29,219 bases of DNA from an uncultured Collinsella sp. (lineage in GTDB: Bacteria > Actinomycetota > Coriobacteriia > Coriobacteriales > Coriobacteriaceae). The stretch covers positions 1-29,219 of the forward strand of contig URLR01000023.1 in NCBI GenBank assembly GCA_900548815.1, read 5' to 3'. The position numbers and the translations under genes were made by a program. Positions 6,327-13,534 of this stretch are shown here, one piece after another. The stretch's first letter is position 1. Each line of letters opens with the position of its first letter. The notes under the pieces are model-generated. The model was not told the origin of the DNA. It searched no databases and saw only the letters and a list, made by a program, of their open reading frames with translations.

Positions 6327-8057
6327 ATGGCGAACGACAGCAAGACATGGCGGTGCGGAAAGTATGAGCTCAGCTTTGACCGTCCGCGCATCATGGGCGT
6401 CCTCAACGTGACGCCCGATTCGTTTAGCGATGGCGGGGAGCACTTCGACCCGGATGCCGCCATCGAGTACGGCCTGGCGATGCTCGACGCCGGCGCCGAC
6501 ATCATCGACGTGGGCGGCGAGTCCACGCGCCCCGGCTTTACCCCGGTCAACCCCGACGAGGAGGCTCGCCGCGTGCTGCCCGTGGTGCGCGCGCTGGCCA
6601 AGGAGGGCGCCATCGTCTCGATCGACACGCGTCATGTGGCGGTTGCCAAGGCGGCCGTGCGCTGCGGCGCCTCGATCGTCAACGACGTGACCGGCTTCAC
6701 CGATCCCAAGATGGTCGAGTTTGTTAAGACGAGCACCTGCGGCATCATCGTGATGCATGCCGGCGAGGTCGCCGCGCCCACCCGCACGCACGCAACGGTG
6801 CAGCTCGATACCTCGGCAGCGGCGTTTGTTGCCGAGAAGGCGCGCGAGGCGGCTGCCGAGGCCGCGCGTGAGGCCGAGAAGCCGGCTCGCCGCCGTCGCG
6901 GCAAGTTGCTGGGTGAGCCTAAGTCGGAGGCCAAGCTTCCGGGCGGCGTGGTGCAGCCCTCGTTGCCGTTTGGCGAACCGGAGCCCACGTCCGAGCCTGC
7001 AACCGAGCAGGAGACGCCCGCCGCCGAGCAGACTGCTGCCGCCGAGACCGTCGCGCCCGCGCCCGCCGCCACCGAGGCCGCATCGGAGTCCAATGACCGT
7101 CTGGCCGCCATGATGCGCCGCAGCGCCCGCCGCGAGGAAGCCTACGTGCCCACCTCGCAGCTCCGCCGCTTCACCCTGCCCGATTCGGCGCCCATCATGC
7201 GCCGCGTCATGGGCTTTCTGTCTGACCAGGCCCGCACACTCATCCATGCCGGCGTGTCGCGCGACCGCATCTGCATCGATCCTGGCCCGGGCTTTGGTAA
7301 GTCGGCTAACGAGGACATCGTCATCCAGCGCGAGACTGCCAAGATGGCGTCACTGGGCTATCCGCTCATGTGCGCCGTGTCGCGCAAGCGCTTTGTGGGC
7401 GCCGTCTCGGGCGTGACCGAGGCCGCCGAGCGCGATGCCGCTACGTTTGGCGTGTGCCTGGGCGCCATCCAGGCCGGTGCCAACATCGTGCGCGTGCACG
7501 ACGCCGCGGGTTTTGCGCAGTTCCTAAACGGCTACTGGGCGGTTGCCAAGCCACAGCCGCGCCGCGCGTTTGTGGCCGTGGGCTCCAACCTGGGGCATCG
7601 CTGCGACAACATCCGCGCCGCACGCGAGATGATCGCCGAGATTCCACTCACCTGCGTGTCCAACTCCTCTAAGATTTACGAGAGCGAGCCTGCCTACGAG
7701 ACGCGCCAGGACGCGTTTGCCAACGCCGTCATCGAGATCAAGACCGAGCTTGCGCCGCTGGTGCTGCTCGACGAGCTCATGAAGATCGAGGCCGAGCTGG
7801 GGCGCGACCGCTCCAAAAAGGCCAAGGCCAACGGTCCGCGCACCATCGACCTGGACCTGCTGTGGATGGACGGCGAGACCCACGGCGGCAAAAAGCTGCG
7901 CCTGCCGCATCCGCTGATCGGCGAACGCGACTTTGTGCTGGTGCCGCTCGAGGACCTGATGCACGACCCGGCGCGGTTCTTCCGCTACAACGGTGTCGAG
8001 GTCAAGGAGCCCGAGGACCGCGTGGGCCATATCGTGGGCGAATTGGGGCGTATGTAG
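6327..8057 (+). CDS. folPK: Bifunctional dihydropteroate synthase / HPPK (FolP-FolK fusion) with a large DHPS insertion
   Basis: Two consecutive folate enzymes are fused: FolK pyrophosphorylates 6-hydroxymethyl-dihydropterin and FolP condenses it with p-aminobenzoate. The DHPS domain occupies residues ~15-405: IMGVLNVTPDSFSDGG (22-37), DVGGESTRPG (61-70), SIDT (98-101), IVNDVTG (117-123), VMH (142-144), DPGPGFGKS (318-326), SRKRF (352-356). HPPK spans ~412-550: AFVAVGSNLGHR (414-425), YESEPAY, FANAVIEI, GRDR and PRTIDLDLL (504-512), PHPLIGERDFVLVPL. Between VMH and DPGPGFGKS there are ~174 residues instead of ~45-50; the extra part (~150-285) is Ala/Glu/Pro-rich and low complexity. ATG 6327 has AGGAGG 6 nt upstream. 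The stop abuts the ATG of the next gene. Confidence 0.93.
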   Translation: MANDSKTWRCGKYELSFDRPRIMGVLNVTPDSFSDGGEHFDPDAAIEYGLAMLDAGADIIDVGGESTRPGFTPVNPDEEARRVLPVVRALAKEGAIVSIDTRHVAVAKAAVRCGASIVNDVTGFTDPKMVEFVKTSTCGIIVMHAGEVAAPTRTHATVQLDTSAAAFVAEKAREAAAEAAREAEKPARRRRGKLLGEPKSEAKLPGGVVQPSLPFGEPEPTSEPATEQETPAAEQTAAAETVAPAPAATEAASESNDRLAAMMRRSARREEAYVPTSQLRRFTLPDSAPIMRRVMGFLSDQARTLIHAGVSRDRICIDPGPGFGKSANEDIVIQRETAKMASLGYPLMCAVSRKRFVGAVSGVTEAAERDAATFGVCLGAIQAGANIVRVHDAAGFAQFLNGYWAVAKPQPRRAFVAVGSNLGHRCDNIRAAREMIAEIPLTCVSNSSKIYESEPAYETRQDAFANAVIEIKTELAPLVLLDELMKIEAELGRDRSKKAKANGPRTIDLDLLWMDGETHGGKKLRLPHPLIGERDFVLVPLEDLMHDPARFFRYNGVEVKEPEDRVGHIVGELGRM

Positions 8058-8759
8058 ATGATCGAGATGAATGCTGTTGCCGCTGGCACCGAGCTCGACG
8101 CGGCGCGCGACGCGGGCCGCGAGGGCGTGTCCGCGGGCTGGTGCGCGTGGAGCGCGGGCGATGCTTCGCTGACGTTTTCGCTGGTCGTGCGTCCGGATGT
8201 GAACATGCATGCCTTCCACGGCCTGCCGTTTGTGGCCGCGATGGGCATGATGGACGCGCTCGTGGGCACGGCTTCGACGCCGGGGTTGGGCCTTGCCGGT
8301 AAGGTGGGTATCCAGTGGCCGAGCGATATCGTGTGCGGTGCGCCTGCGTTTGAGACGTCGCTCGCGCGTGTTGCCGTGAACGGCGGTGCCGGTGCTGCGG
8401 GCATGTTTGCCGCGGTGACGGTTGATATTGAGCATTCGGCGTTGAGCGAGCTTGGTGTGGACGTGGCTGACGAAGCGCTGGTCGAGGCGCTGGCCGCCGC
8501 CGTGCTGGCCCGCGTGGACGCCTGGGCGGTTGTTGCCAACACGCCGCAAGGCGCCGCAGGGCCGCTGGCTCCCGTGCTGGGCGAGTACTTCGACATGGTG
8601 CCGCTGCTGGGCCGCCAAGTTGCGGCGGTGTCGCCCAACGGTTTGCCGCTTGCGGTCGGTGTGTTTGCGGGCTTGGATATCTGGGGTCGTGCGACTATCA
8701 AGACCGATGCCGGCGAGCAAGAGTTTCCGCCCGAGGCTGTACGAATTCGCGGACTGTAA
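8058..8759 (+). CDS. Degenerate BirA-like (biotin-protein ligase fold) protein
   Basis: This 233-aa product resembles the catalytic plus C-terminal domains of BirA/BPL. SLTFSLVVRPDV corresponds to the beta strand after the biotin loop. KVGIQWPSDIVCG corresponds to the (K/V)KWPNDI motif, and AAVTVDIEHSAL to the GIGINV-type strand. LGEYFDMVPLLGRQVAAVS and the end (GVFAGLDIWGRATIKTDAG, then QEFPPEAVRIRG) match the SH3-like BPL_C domain. The biotin-binding GRGRRGR loop is absent: EGVSAGWCAWSAGD stands in its place. Ligase activity is therefore doubtful, and a pseudo-enzyme or another acyl-ligase role is possible. There is no N-terminal HTH. It starts directly after the folP-folK stop (ATG 8058, alternative ATG 8067). 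BirA genes often neighbour coaX, and a coaX lies convergently downstream here. Confidence 0.7.
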   Translation: MIEMNAVAAGTELDAARDAGREGVSAGWCAWSAGDASLTFSLVVRPDVNMHAFHGLPFVAAMGMMDALVGTASTPGLGLAGKVGIQWPSDIVCGAPAFETSLARVAVNGGAGAAGMFAAVTVDIEHSALSELGVDVADEALVEALAAAVLARVDAWAVVANTPQGAAGPLAPVLGEYFDMVPLLGRQVAAVSPNGLPLAVGVFAGLDIWGRATIKTDAGEQEFPPEAVRIRGL

Positions 8760-8799
8760 CGCGAGGCGCCAGCGCTCAAAGACAACGATGACAACAAGA

Positions 8800-8830
8800 C
8801 CCTCCTCGGCCTGCGCCGGGGAGGGTTTCG
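8800..8830 (+). terminator. Intrinsic terminator-like hairpin after the folPK operon
   Basis: CCCTCCTCGGC (8800-8810), loop CTGC, GCCGGGGAGGG (8815-8825) pair with one G/T position and are followed by TTTCG. The T-run is short but the position, just after the BirA-like gene, fits. Confidence 0.6.
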
Positions 8831-8857
8831 CCTATCTGGGGAATGGGTTGCCAGCGC

Positions 8858-8900
8858 CCTATTCCTCAAAACTGAAAATTTTTCGATTTTGAGGAATAGG
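8858..8900. repeat. Perfect 14-bp inverted repeat between convergent genes
   Basis: CCTATTCCTCAAAA (8858-8871) and TTTTGAGGAATAGG (8887-8900) flank a 15-nt A/T-rich loop. With its T and A runs inside the stem-loop it could terminate transcription from both sides, 57 bp before the coaX stop. It also looks like a member of a palindromic intergenic repeat family. Confidence 0.7.
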
Positions 8901-8957
8901 CTTGGCGAGCATTTGCGGGGGCTGTGGCATCGGGCGTGCTCGACTTAAGCCCCTGCT

Positions 8958-9731
8958 CTATCTCAGCTCCTGCATGCGGCGGTAGATTTCGCAGATGCCC
9001 TTGATGGTGAGCTGTCCGTCGACCACGTCGAAGGCATCGGTCGAATCGGCGACGATGCTGGCGAGACCGCCCGTGGCGATAACGGTGGCATCGTCGCGGC
9101 CCAGCTCGCGCTTCATGCGCGCGACCAGGCCTTCGGCCATGGCGGCGGCGCCCATCACGGCGCCGACTTTGATGCATTCCTCGGTGTCGCGGCCGATGGC
9201 ATGCTCGGGTGCCTCGAGCGGCACGCTGGCGAGCTTGGCGGCACGGGCGGCAAGCGCGTCCATGGAGATGCGGATGCCCGGCGCGATCGCTCCGCCAATG
9301 TAATAACCGTCCTCATCGATGACGTCGATATTGGTCGCGGTGCCAAAGTCCACCACGATTGCCGGCGCGCCGTAGAAAGTTTCGGCCGCAACGGCGTTAG
9401 CGACGCGATCGGCGCCTACGGCCTGGGGACGCGCCGCGCGCAGCTTGGTCACCGCGGCCGTCTGCGGCCCAATGACAATGGCGTCTGCGGCAATGCGGTC
9501 GGCCACGGCGTGCCATTCGCGCGAGAGCTGCGGCACCACGCCCGCAAAGGCGATCGCGTCGACCGCGCCGAGCGAGAGGTCATACATCTTAAAGAAGCCC
9601 ATCAGGCGCACGTGGATCTCGTCGGCGGTATAGGAGCGGTCGGTGGGCATACGCCACGACTGCACCAGCTCGTCTCCGTCAAACAGCCCCATGGCCGTCT
9701 GCGTGTTTCCCATATCGATAGCGAGCAGCAT
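8958..9731 (-). CDS. coaX: Type III pantothenate kinase (CoaX)
   Basis: CoaX catalyses the first step of coenzyme A synthesis, phosphorylating pantothenate; type III enzymes need a monovalent cation and are not feedback-inhibited by CoA. The 257-aa product (family ~255) shows the ASKHA-fold motifs: LLAIDMGNTQTAMGLFDGD (2-20, phosphate loop with Asp6), TADEIHVRL, GADRVANAVAA (106-116, catalytic Asp108), VVDFGTATNIDVID (126-139), YIGGAIAPGIRIS (144-156) and VIATGGLA (217-224). The start ATG 9731 has GGGAG 5 nt upstream; the open frame continues to 10109 across the tRNA gene and cannot be real there. TACAAT at 9773-9768 on the - strand may be its -10 box. Confidence 0.94.
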   Translation of the reverse strand: MLLAIDMGNTQTAMGLFDGDELVQSWRMPTDRSYTADEIHVRLMGFFKMYDLSLGAVDAIAFAGVVPQLSREWHAVADRIAADAIVIGPQTAAVTKLRAARPQAVGADRVANAVAAETFYGAPAIVVDFGTATNIDVIDEDGYYIGGAIAPGIRISMDALAARAAKLASVPLEAPEHAIGRDTEECIKVGAVMGAAAMAEGLVARMKRELGRDDATVIATGGLASIVADSTDAFDVVDGQLTIKGICEIYRRMQELR

Positions 9732-9867
9732 GTCTACTCCCGGTGTTGGCATAAAAGGACGCGCACCATTGTATACGTGCCGTCGACGGCGCTCGGCTGC
9801 GATTCGTTTACGGTGATAGGGGCTGAGGGGTTTAAATATGAAGGAATTATGCTCTACGAGATTTTCC

Positions 9868-9896
9868 TTGCCGTTTACCGAACTCCCGCGTAATAT
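9868..9896 (+). promoter_or_regulatory. Promoter of the initiator tRNA gene
   Basis: The -35 TTGCCG (9868-9873) and -10 TAATAT (9891-9896) are separated by exactly 17 bp. Transcription would start near 9903, about 25 nt before the tRNA. Confidence 0.65.
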
Positions 9897-9927
9897 TCTT
9901 TCTTGCGCACATGAGGCGCCCAGACAT

Positions 9928-10004
9928 TGCGGGGTGGAGCAGTCTGGTAGCTCGCCGGGCTCATAACCCGGAGGTCGTAGGTTCAAATCCTGCCCCCGCG
10001 ACCA
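9928..10004 (+). tRNA. Initiator tRNA-Met (anticodon CAT), CCA encoded
   Basis: This is a 77-nt cloverleaf: acceptor TGCGGGG/CCCCGCG, D-stem GAGC/GCTC, anticodon stem CCGGG/CCCGG with loop CTCATAA (CAT at 9962-9964), T-loop TTCAAAT, discriminator A and encoded CCA. The three consecutive G:C pairs GGG/CCC at the base of the anticodon stem and A11:U24 in the D-stem are hallmarks of the initiator, so this should be formyl-Met tRNA. The 1:72 position is U.G rather than the common C1xA72 mismatch. A promoter lies upstream and a terminator 10 nt downstream, so it is a single-gene unit. Confidence 0.95.
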
Positions 10005-10013
10005 AGAACTTGC

Positions 10014-10043
10014 AGCTCGTCGGCCTAGCCGGCGAGCTTTTTT
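10014..10043 (+). terminator. Intrinsic terminator of the tRNA gene
   Basis: AGCTCGTCGGC (10014-10024) pairs with GCCGGCGAGCT (10028-10038) across a 3-nt loop with one G.T pair. Six T residues (10038-10043) follow directly. Confidence 0.9.
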
Positions 10044-10093
10044 GTTATCCCGGGACTGTGTTTTCGGTCCAATTCTTGGCCTCTCAAACAAAA

Positions 10094-10390
10094 TCTCGAT
10101 CTGTAACATCTAGACCCGATTTGGGCGGCTAAGTGTTACAGATCGAGATGTTTCGGCAGGACGGTCTTCGTTTGTCTAAATCTGTAACACGAGGGACGGA
10201 TTTTGCCGAGTTGTTGTTATAGATTGAGATTTTCTAGCAGGCGGGTTTGGTTTGTCTCGATCTGTAACAGGTAGGGGTCAAAAGTGGGTCTAGCTGTTAC
10301 AGATTGAGATTGTTGAGGTTGGGTCGAGGGGAATATCTCGATCTGTAACAGTAAGACCCGGTTTTGCCGAGTAACTGTTACAGATTGAGA
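10094..10390. repeat. Regular array of eight alternating 15-nt motifs (four 15-25-15 palindromic units)
   Basis: The motif TCTCGATCTGTAACA and its reverse complement alternate eight times. The units are 10094-10148, 10175-10229, 10255-10309 and 10336-10390. Each unit is 15-nt arm, 25-nt centre, 15-nt arm, and units are separated by 25-26 nt, so unit starts recur every 80-81 bp and motifs every ~40 bp. Unit 1 is perfect; units 3 and 4 have one G-to-A change in the right arm; unit 2 is the most diverged (TCTAAATCTGTAACA and TGTTATAGATTGAGA). The centres of units 1, 2 and 4 share a GGTTTTGCCGAG-like sequence, while that of unit 3 appears inverted. No gene is visible between the tRNA terminator and 10533. 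Confidence 0.9.
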
Positions 10391-10532
10391 CGAACCGACG
10401 GGCCGCTCTGCCCCATCCACCTGCCGCCACCTGATATTCGCCGATTTCCGTTGTGCCGCCGTGCTCCCATGCCATATCCTCTAGACAACTACGCGGCATC
10501 ATCGCCGCCGCGCCTACAAGAGAGGAATGTCC

Positions 10533-12563
10533 ATGACCACACCTGCATCCAAGCTGCTCCAGCCCATTACGGTTGGCCCCCTTGAGCTCAAGAACCGCAT
10601 TATGTTTCCGCCGCTGACCACCGGCTACGAGGAGCGTGACGGTTCCATCGGCGAGCGCAGCCTGGCTTTTTACGAGCGCTTGGCCCGTGGCGGCGTGAGC
10701 TACATCGTCATCGGCGACGTTGCTCCCGTCATGACCGCAAGCCCCACGCCCAAGCTGGCAACCGACGCCCAGATCCCCACGTTTAAGGCGCTGGCCGATG
10801 CCGTCCACAAGCACGGCGCCAAGGTCGCGCTGCAGCTGTTCCACCCCGAGTACGATGTGCCCGGTGTCGGCCGCATGGTCATGGGCTCCATGGCTGCCGC
10901 CAAGGCCGCGCAGGAGGCCAAGGCCGCCGGCGACGAGGAGACCTTTGCCGCCAAGATGGCCGAGTCCAACGAGATTCGCAACCAGGCCTACGCCAAGCTG
11001 CACCACGACATGCAGCACTTTGTGAACGAGGCGAGCGTAGAGCAGCTTACCCAGATCAAGGAGGCCATCGCTGCCTCGGCCGCCCGTGCGCAGCAGGCCG
11101 GCATCGACGCCATCGAGGTCCACGGCGACCGCCTGGTGGGTTCGCTGTGCTCGGCCATCCTCAACCAGCGCACCGACGAGTATGGTGGCTCGTTCGAGAA
11201 CCGCGTCCGTTATGCGCTGGAGGTCGTCGCCGCCATTAAGGAGGCTGCGCCGCAGCTGATGGTGGAGTACAAGCTCCCCGTGATCATGGAGAACCCCGAC
11301 GGCACGCCGCGCGGCAAGGGCGGCCTGCGGCCCGACGAGGCCTGCGAGTTCGCCAAGCTGCTCGAGGGCGCGGGCATCGATATGATCCAGGTCGCACAGG
11401 CCAACCACACCGGCAACATGGGCGACACCATTCCGCCCATGGGCGCCATGCCCTACAACTGGACGCTGCCCGTGGCCGAGCGCGTCAAGGCCCTGGTCTC
11501 CGTGCCGGTGGCAACCGTCGGCCGTGTTGTCTCGGTCGAGGCCGGCGAGAAGATTCTGGAAGACGGCGCCGCCGACATCATCGCCTATGGCCGCTCGCTC
11601 ATGTGCGACCCCGACATTGCGCTGAAGGCCGCCACGGGCGAACCCATCCGCGAGTGCCTCAACTGCAACAAAGGTTGCGTCGACGCGATTCAAAACCGCA
11701 AGTACATCTCGTGCGTGCTTAATGCCGAGAACGGTGACGAGGCGACCATCGCCATCAAGCCGGGCGAGGGCGACAAGAAGATCGCCGTGGTGGGCGGTGG
11801 CATCGCCGGCCTGGAGGCCGCACGCGTGGCGGCCAAGCGCGGCTACGACGTGACCATCTACGAGGCGAGCGATCACTTGGGCGGCCAGATTGTGCTGGCG
11901 GCTGCGCCTCCGCGCAAGGACGAGATCATGCGCTCGGTCGAGTACTACGAGAAGATTCTGCCTGGCCTGGGCGTGAAGGTTGAGCTCAGCCATGCCGCTA
12001 CCGCTGAGGACCTCAACGCCGCCGACGCTGCGATTGTGGCCGTGGGCGCACACGACGTGGTCATCCCCGTTCCGGGCGCCGACTCGGACAAGGTCGTCTC
12101 GAGCTGGGACGTGCTGGCCGGCAAGGTAGAGCTCAGCGGGCGCGTCGCCGTTATTGGCGGTGGCCTGGTGGGCACCGAGACTGCCGAGTACCTGCTGCAG
12201 CACGGCTGCGAGGTGGCGATTGTGGAGATGCTCGACAAGATTGCCGCGGGCGAGTCCGAGACCATTCTGCCGCTGATTATGAGCGACTTTGCCGAGCACA
12301 ACGTGGAGCAGCACGTGAAGACCCGCCTGACCGCCATTACCGACGAGGGCGTGGAGGCCGTGCGCACCACCGAGGACGGCGCCGAGGAGCCGGTGAAGAT
12401 CGCCTGCGATTACGTGGTGATGGCCGTGGGCTCCAAGGCCAACGCGTTTGACCTGGACGGCGTGACGGTGCCCGTGACCTGCGTGGGCGACTGCTCGGGC
12501 GAGCGCACCGCCGACATTGCGAGCGCCATTCGCACGGCGTATCACGCGGCCAACGAGCTGTAG
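10533..12563 (+). CDS. NADH:flavin oxidoreductase / enoate-reductase family flavoenzyme (FMN, 4Fe-4S, FAD)
   Basis: This is a 676-aa cytoplasmic redox enzyme with the layout of 2,4-dienoyl-CoA reductase (FadH), 2-enoate reductases and BaiCD/BaiH: an FMN TIM barrel (~1-365), a [4Fe-4S] site, then an FAD/NAD(P)H domain. Visible motifs are PLELKNRIMFPP, RTDEYGGSFENR, ATVGRV, the cluster ligands C375-x2-C378-x3-C382-x11-C394, the FAD-binding VVGGGIAGLEAA (419-430) and a second dinucleotide fold VIGGGLVGTETAEYL (540-554). The usual HxAHGYL substrate/FMN loop reads VHGDRLVG (His197 kept; second His and Tyr absent). Residues ~115-165 are an unusual Ala/Glu-rich stretch. I choose ATG 10533 over 10527 because AGAGGA touches the first but is 6 nt from the second. 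It appears monocistronic. The substrate is unknown; an unsaturated acid, steroid or bile-acid intermediate would be typical. Confidence 0.88.
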   Translation: MTTPASKLLQPITVGPLELKNRIMFPPLTTGYEERDGSIGERSLAFYERLARGGVSYIVIGDVAPVMTASPTPKLATDAQIPTFKALADAVHKHGAKVALQLFHPEYDVPGVGRMVMGSMAAAKAAQEAKAAGDEETFAAKMAESNEIRNQAYAKLHHDMQHFVNEASVEQLTQIKEAIAASAARAQQAGIDAIEVHGDRLVGSLCSAILNQRTDEYGGSFENRVRYALEVVAAIKEAAPQLMVEYKLPVIMENPDGTPRGKGGLRPDEACEFAKLLEGAGIDMIQVAQANHTGNMGDTIPPMGAMPYNWTLPVAERVKALVSVPVATVGRVVSVEAGEKILEDGAADIIAYGRSLMCDPDIALKAATGEPIRECLNCNKGCVDAIQNRKYISCVLNAENGDEATIAIKPGEGDKKIAVVGGGIAGLEAARVAAKRGYDVTIYEASDHLGGQIVLAAAPPRKDEIMRSVEYYEKILPGLGVKVELSHAATAEDLNAADAAIVAVGAHDVVIPVPGADSDKVVSSWDVLAGKVELSGRVAVIGGGLVGTETAEYLLQHGCEVAIVEMLDKIAAGESETILPLIMSDFAEHNVEQHVKTRLTAITDEGVEAVRTTEDGAEEPVKIACDYVVMAVGSKANAFDLDGVTVPVTCVGDCSGERTADIASAIRTAYHAANEL

Positions 12564-12638
12564 TTGAACATCGCGGCCAGGCGGGACGGTAGCACGGATC
12601 CGTTTCGCCCGGCTGTGTCCCGTCGGGTGTCAATCGGT

Positions 12639-12678
12639 GCGGGGCCTGCAAGCGCAGCAGGTCCCGCCCTTTTGTTTT
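12639..12678 (+). terminator. Intrinsic terminator of the flavoenzyme gene
   Basis: GCGGGGCCTGC (12639-12649) pairs with GCAGGTCCCGC (12657-12667) across a 7-nt loop and is followed by CCTTTTGTTTT. Confidence 0.88.
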
Positions 12679-12993
12679 GCTCCGGTGGATGGCAATGCGC
12701 GGTAATCATGAGGAGTGAGGACGTCTACTGCCTTGCAGATCACTCAAAATTATTGGGGGAGGGGTTAATAACTATATCCTCTATACCAAAGGACATAAAG
12801 AGATGCCAATTTTGTTGACAAGCGAATGACGATTAGCTGCGAGTCGGCTACCAGCGTAAATAATCGATAAAGAAATGTCGTAATTTGGTGCCAAATGCCC
12901 AGATAACGCCGCGTCTATTTTAATTAACTGCTTTGAGCAAACAGTAAAATGCTACTATCTAACTTGCACGTAAGAAAGCAGATTAACGGTTAA
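12679..12993. promoter_or_regulatory. AT-richer intergenic stretch with the promoter/operator of the HTH gene
   Basis: No gene is supported here; base composition is visibly more A/T-rich than the surroundings. The best promoter signal is an extended -10, TGCTACTAT (TACTAT at 12953-12958), with only a weak -35 (TTGAGC, 12933-12938, 14 bp away). An isolated TTGACA at 12815-12820 has no matching -10. TTAACGGTTAA at 12983-12993 is a perfect 5-1-5 palindrome lying between the promoter and the HTH start, where an autorepressor would bind. Confidence 0.45.
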
Positions 12994-13002
12994 GGCTAAG
13001 AA

Positions 13003-13407
13003 GTGGCAGGTATGTCGGAAGCAACTAGGACTCGCACGCATGCGCCCGAGGTTAGGCAGCGCGCCGTCGAGATCCTCCAAGAGGGGGTCGGTCATCGCGC
13101 CCTCGCTGCGGAGCTTGGCATTCCCCAGGCCACGGCTCGTCAGTGGGCCCGCGCGTATGCCGTGGGCGGTGCCGACGCCGTTCTCAATGCCGGTTCGCAT
13201 CATCACACCTATTCGTACGACGTAAAGCTCGCTGTGGTTAAGGACCGTCTGGAAAACGGCTTGACGGTTCGCGAGGCCATGATCAAGCACAAGATTCCCA
13301 GCGAGTCTTCGGTCAAGGCTTGGTGCCGTCAGTACCGCGAGAGCGGTGAGTCCGCACTGGTCGATAAGCCGCGCGGTCGCAAGCCGCGCGTTAAAAAGGC
13401 GGAATAG
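13003..13407 (+). CDS. Double helix-turn-helix protein resembling IS3/IS150 OrfA, without a transposase partner
   Basis: The product is 134 aa with two HTH units: residues ~14-50 (HRALAAELGIPQATARQWAR) and ~74-112 (TVREAMIKHKIPSESSVKAWC). A basic tail RGRKPRVKK follows. This is the layout of OrfA/InsJ proteins of the IS3/IS150 group, which bind the IS ends. No orfB (DDE transposase), no -1 frameshift window and no terminal inverted repeats flank it, and it has its own terminator. It is therefore probably a free-standing DNA-binding protein, perhaps a domesticated regulator. GTG 13003 and ATG 13012 are both possible starts; neither has a strong ribosome site. It lies 183 bp upstream of, and in the same direction as, the hydrogenase operon. 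Confidence 0.75.
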   Translation: MAGMSEATRTRTHAPEVRQRAVEILQEGVGHRALAAELGIPQATARQWARAYAVGGADAVLNAGSHHHTYSYDVKLAVVKDRLENGLTVREAMIKHKIPSESSVKAWCRQYRESGESALVDKPRGRKPRVKKAE

Positions 13408-13419
13408 CAAACGGGATGG

Positions 13420-13443
13420 TGCGCCCACAGGGGCGCATTTTTT
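13420..13443 (+). terminator. Intrinsic terminator of the HTH gene
   Basis: TGCGCCC (13420-13426), loop ACAG, GGGCGCA (13431-13437), then six T residues. Confidence 0.92.
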
Positions 13444-13534
13444 CTTGCCGCGCCTCTACTCCAATGCGGACAGGCTCCTTGCCGCGTACGCCTAAAACTC
13501 CCCAGTTGACCGAAAACCTGCCGCCGCTACTCCT

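Noticed and set aside
9838..9965. Small + strand open frame upstream of and into the tRNA (starts MKELCSTRF)
   Set aside because: It runs through the tRNA gene and its promoter; no ribosome site.
10094..10390. CRISPR array
   Set aside because: The 15-nt repeats alternate in orientation, the between-repeat segments resemble each other, and no cas gene is present.
10290..12545. 751-codon open frame on the - strand opposite the flavoenzyme gene
   Set aside because: His/Gly/Leu/Val-rich antisense translation without motifs; the + strand has all cofactor motifs and a good ribosome site.
12564..12818. 84-codon open frame after the flavoenzyme gene
   Set aside because: It contains the terminator hairpin and T-run, and has no ribosome site or family resemblance.
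12815..12820. TTGACA as a -35 promoter element
   Set aside because: No acceptable -10 hexamer lies 16-18 bp downstream.
13003..13407. Active IS3-family insertion sequence
   Set aside because: Only an OrfA-like protein is present; no orfB, no terminal inverted repeats and no target duplication were seen.
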